DNA from: a bacterium
GTDB lineage: Bacteria > Bacteroidota > Bacteroidia > Bacteroidales > Bacteroidaceae
DNA length: 33,142 nt
Direction: 5' to 3'
Assembly: GCA_004559785.1 (NCBI GenBank)
Contig: SFXD01000013.1
Location: forward strand, 1-33,142
Part shown: piece after piece, positions 32,942-33,142 of the stretch
How the letters are laid out: each line of letters starts with the position of its first letter
Position numbering within the stretch: position 1 is the first letter of the stretch
The notes under the pieces: model-generated
The model's input: only the letters and a program-made list of their open reading frames with translations
The model's database searches: none
What the model was told of the DNA's origin: nothing
Translations under genes and position numbers: made by a program

Positions 32942-33030
32942 ACACTTTTATTGACGAAAAATCTGTATATTGGCACACTTTTTCTGACGAATAATGCATA
33001 CAACTCCACACTTTTTCTGACGAATAATAC
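32942..33030. repeat. 33-base tandem repeat array, three units
   Basis: Units start at 32942, 32975 and 33008, a period of exactly 33 bases. The second and third units share 21 identical bases beginning ACACTTTTTCTGACGAATA; the first differs at about three of these. Unit spacers differ. Read on the minus strand the units begin ATTCGTCAGAAAAAGTGT. The array lies just downstream of, and overlapping the start point of, a minus-strand promoter. Confidence 0.85.
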
Positions 33031-33032
33031 TG

Positions 33033-33066
33033 CAAAGATAGCGTTAACCCAAGTTTGATACTCAAA
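33033..33066 (-). promoter_or_regulatory. Minus-strand promoter at the repeat array
   Basis: TATCTTTG (33040-33033) with GCAG after it matches TAnnTTTG; TTTG at 33066-33063 lies 22 bases upstream, slightly wide. Transcription would start near 33026, inside the third repeat unit, and run leftward through the array into a stretch with no recognisable gene. Confidence 0.5.
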
Positions 33067-33142
33067 AATAATTTTCAACGATTTTTATCCCATTTGAACG
33101 AGCTAACCAGTTGATTTCCAAATGAGGCTTCCGCAAAAACGC

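Noticed and set aside
32942..33030. CRISPR-like array
   Set aside because: Only three units, spacers of about 12 bases, no cas genes; too short for a CRISPR.
32827..33078. 83-codon minus-strand frame across the tandem repeats
   Set aside because: Its start lies upstream of the predicted transcript start and the protein has no family similarity; it is explained by the 33-base period being a multiple of three.

Overview
The window looks like a chromosomal segment of a Bacteroidota bacterium, most likely Bacteroidales of the Prevotella type. Direct evidence: repeated promoter -7 elements of the form TAnnTTTG (about 8405, 9886, 10510, 16291, 21013, 27274), start codons with little Shine-Dalgarno pairing, two Bacteroidota-restricted families (DUF3098, DUF4271), a lipoprotein with an acidic Bacteroidota-type surface-export signal, and the order ftsX-DUF3098-uppP-truB-queA-folK. 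The genus is an inference. There is no rRNA, CRISPR, phage or intact insertion sequence.

Region 1 (1-8231, all minus strand) is a cell-surface block. In transcription order it holds a 1147-residue coiled-coil lipoprotein, an OmpA-like peptidoglycan-binding outer-membrane protein, a hairpin terminator, a secreted protein with a T9SS-like C-terminus, an outer-membrane barrel-like protein and an AraC-type regulator.

Region 2 (8483-23389, plus strand) is mostly housekeeping. It holds tyrS, tRNA-Gln with a strong terminator, a 480-base non-coding stretch with palindromic repeats and hairpins, then miaB-ftsX-DUF3098-uppP-truB-queA-folK. Next comes metK behind a leader that closely matches the SAM-II riboswitch core. 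metK is followed by a tightly overlapping chain: LOG-family protein, DUF4271, hemD, rnpA, yidD and a shortened TatD-like protein. A CoA-transferase, a small remnant of an Rpn-type nuclease gene and a ThuA-like lipoprotein close the region.

Region 3 (23383-30103) has a long-chain prenyl diphosphate synthase on the minus strand, divergent from polA, then ychF-lgt-PAP2 phosphatase. Region 4 (30293-33142) has a large secreted clan GH-A glycoside hydrolase-like protein. A gene-poor right edge carries a 33-base tandem repeat array at a minus-strand promoter.

Several genes serve envelope building: uppP and the PAP2 protein (lipid carrier phosphates), ispB-like (quinone side chain), lgt (lipoprotein maturation), yidD (membrane insertion) and ftsX (division hydrolase control). 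Others serve tRNA maturation and charging (tyrS, miaB, truB, queA, rnpA). MetK makes the S-adenosylmethionine that MiaB and QueA consume, and its own leader appears to sense that product. No clearly new multi-gene system was found; the most notable items are the metK leader RNA, the right-edge repeat array and the unusual isoleucine codon use.
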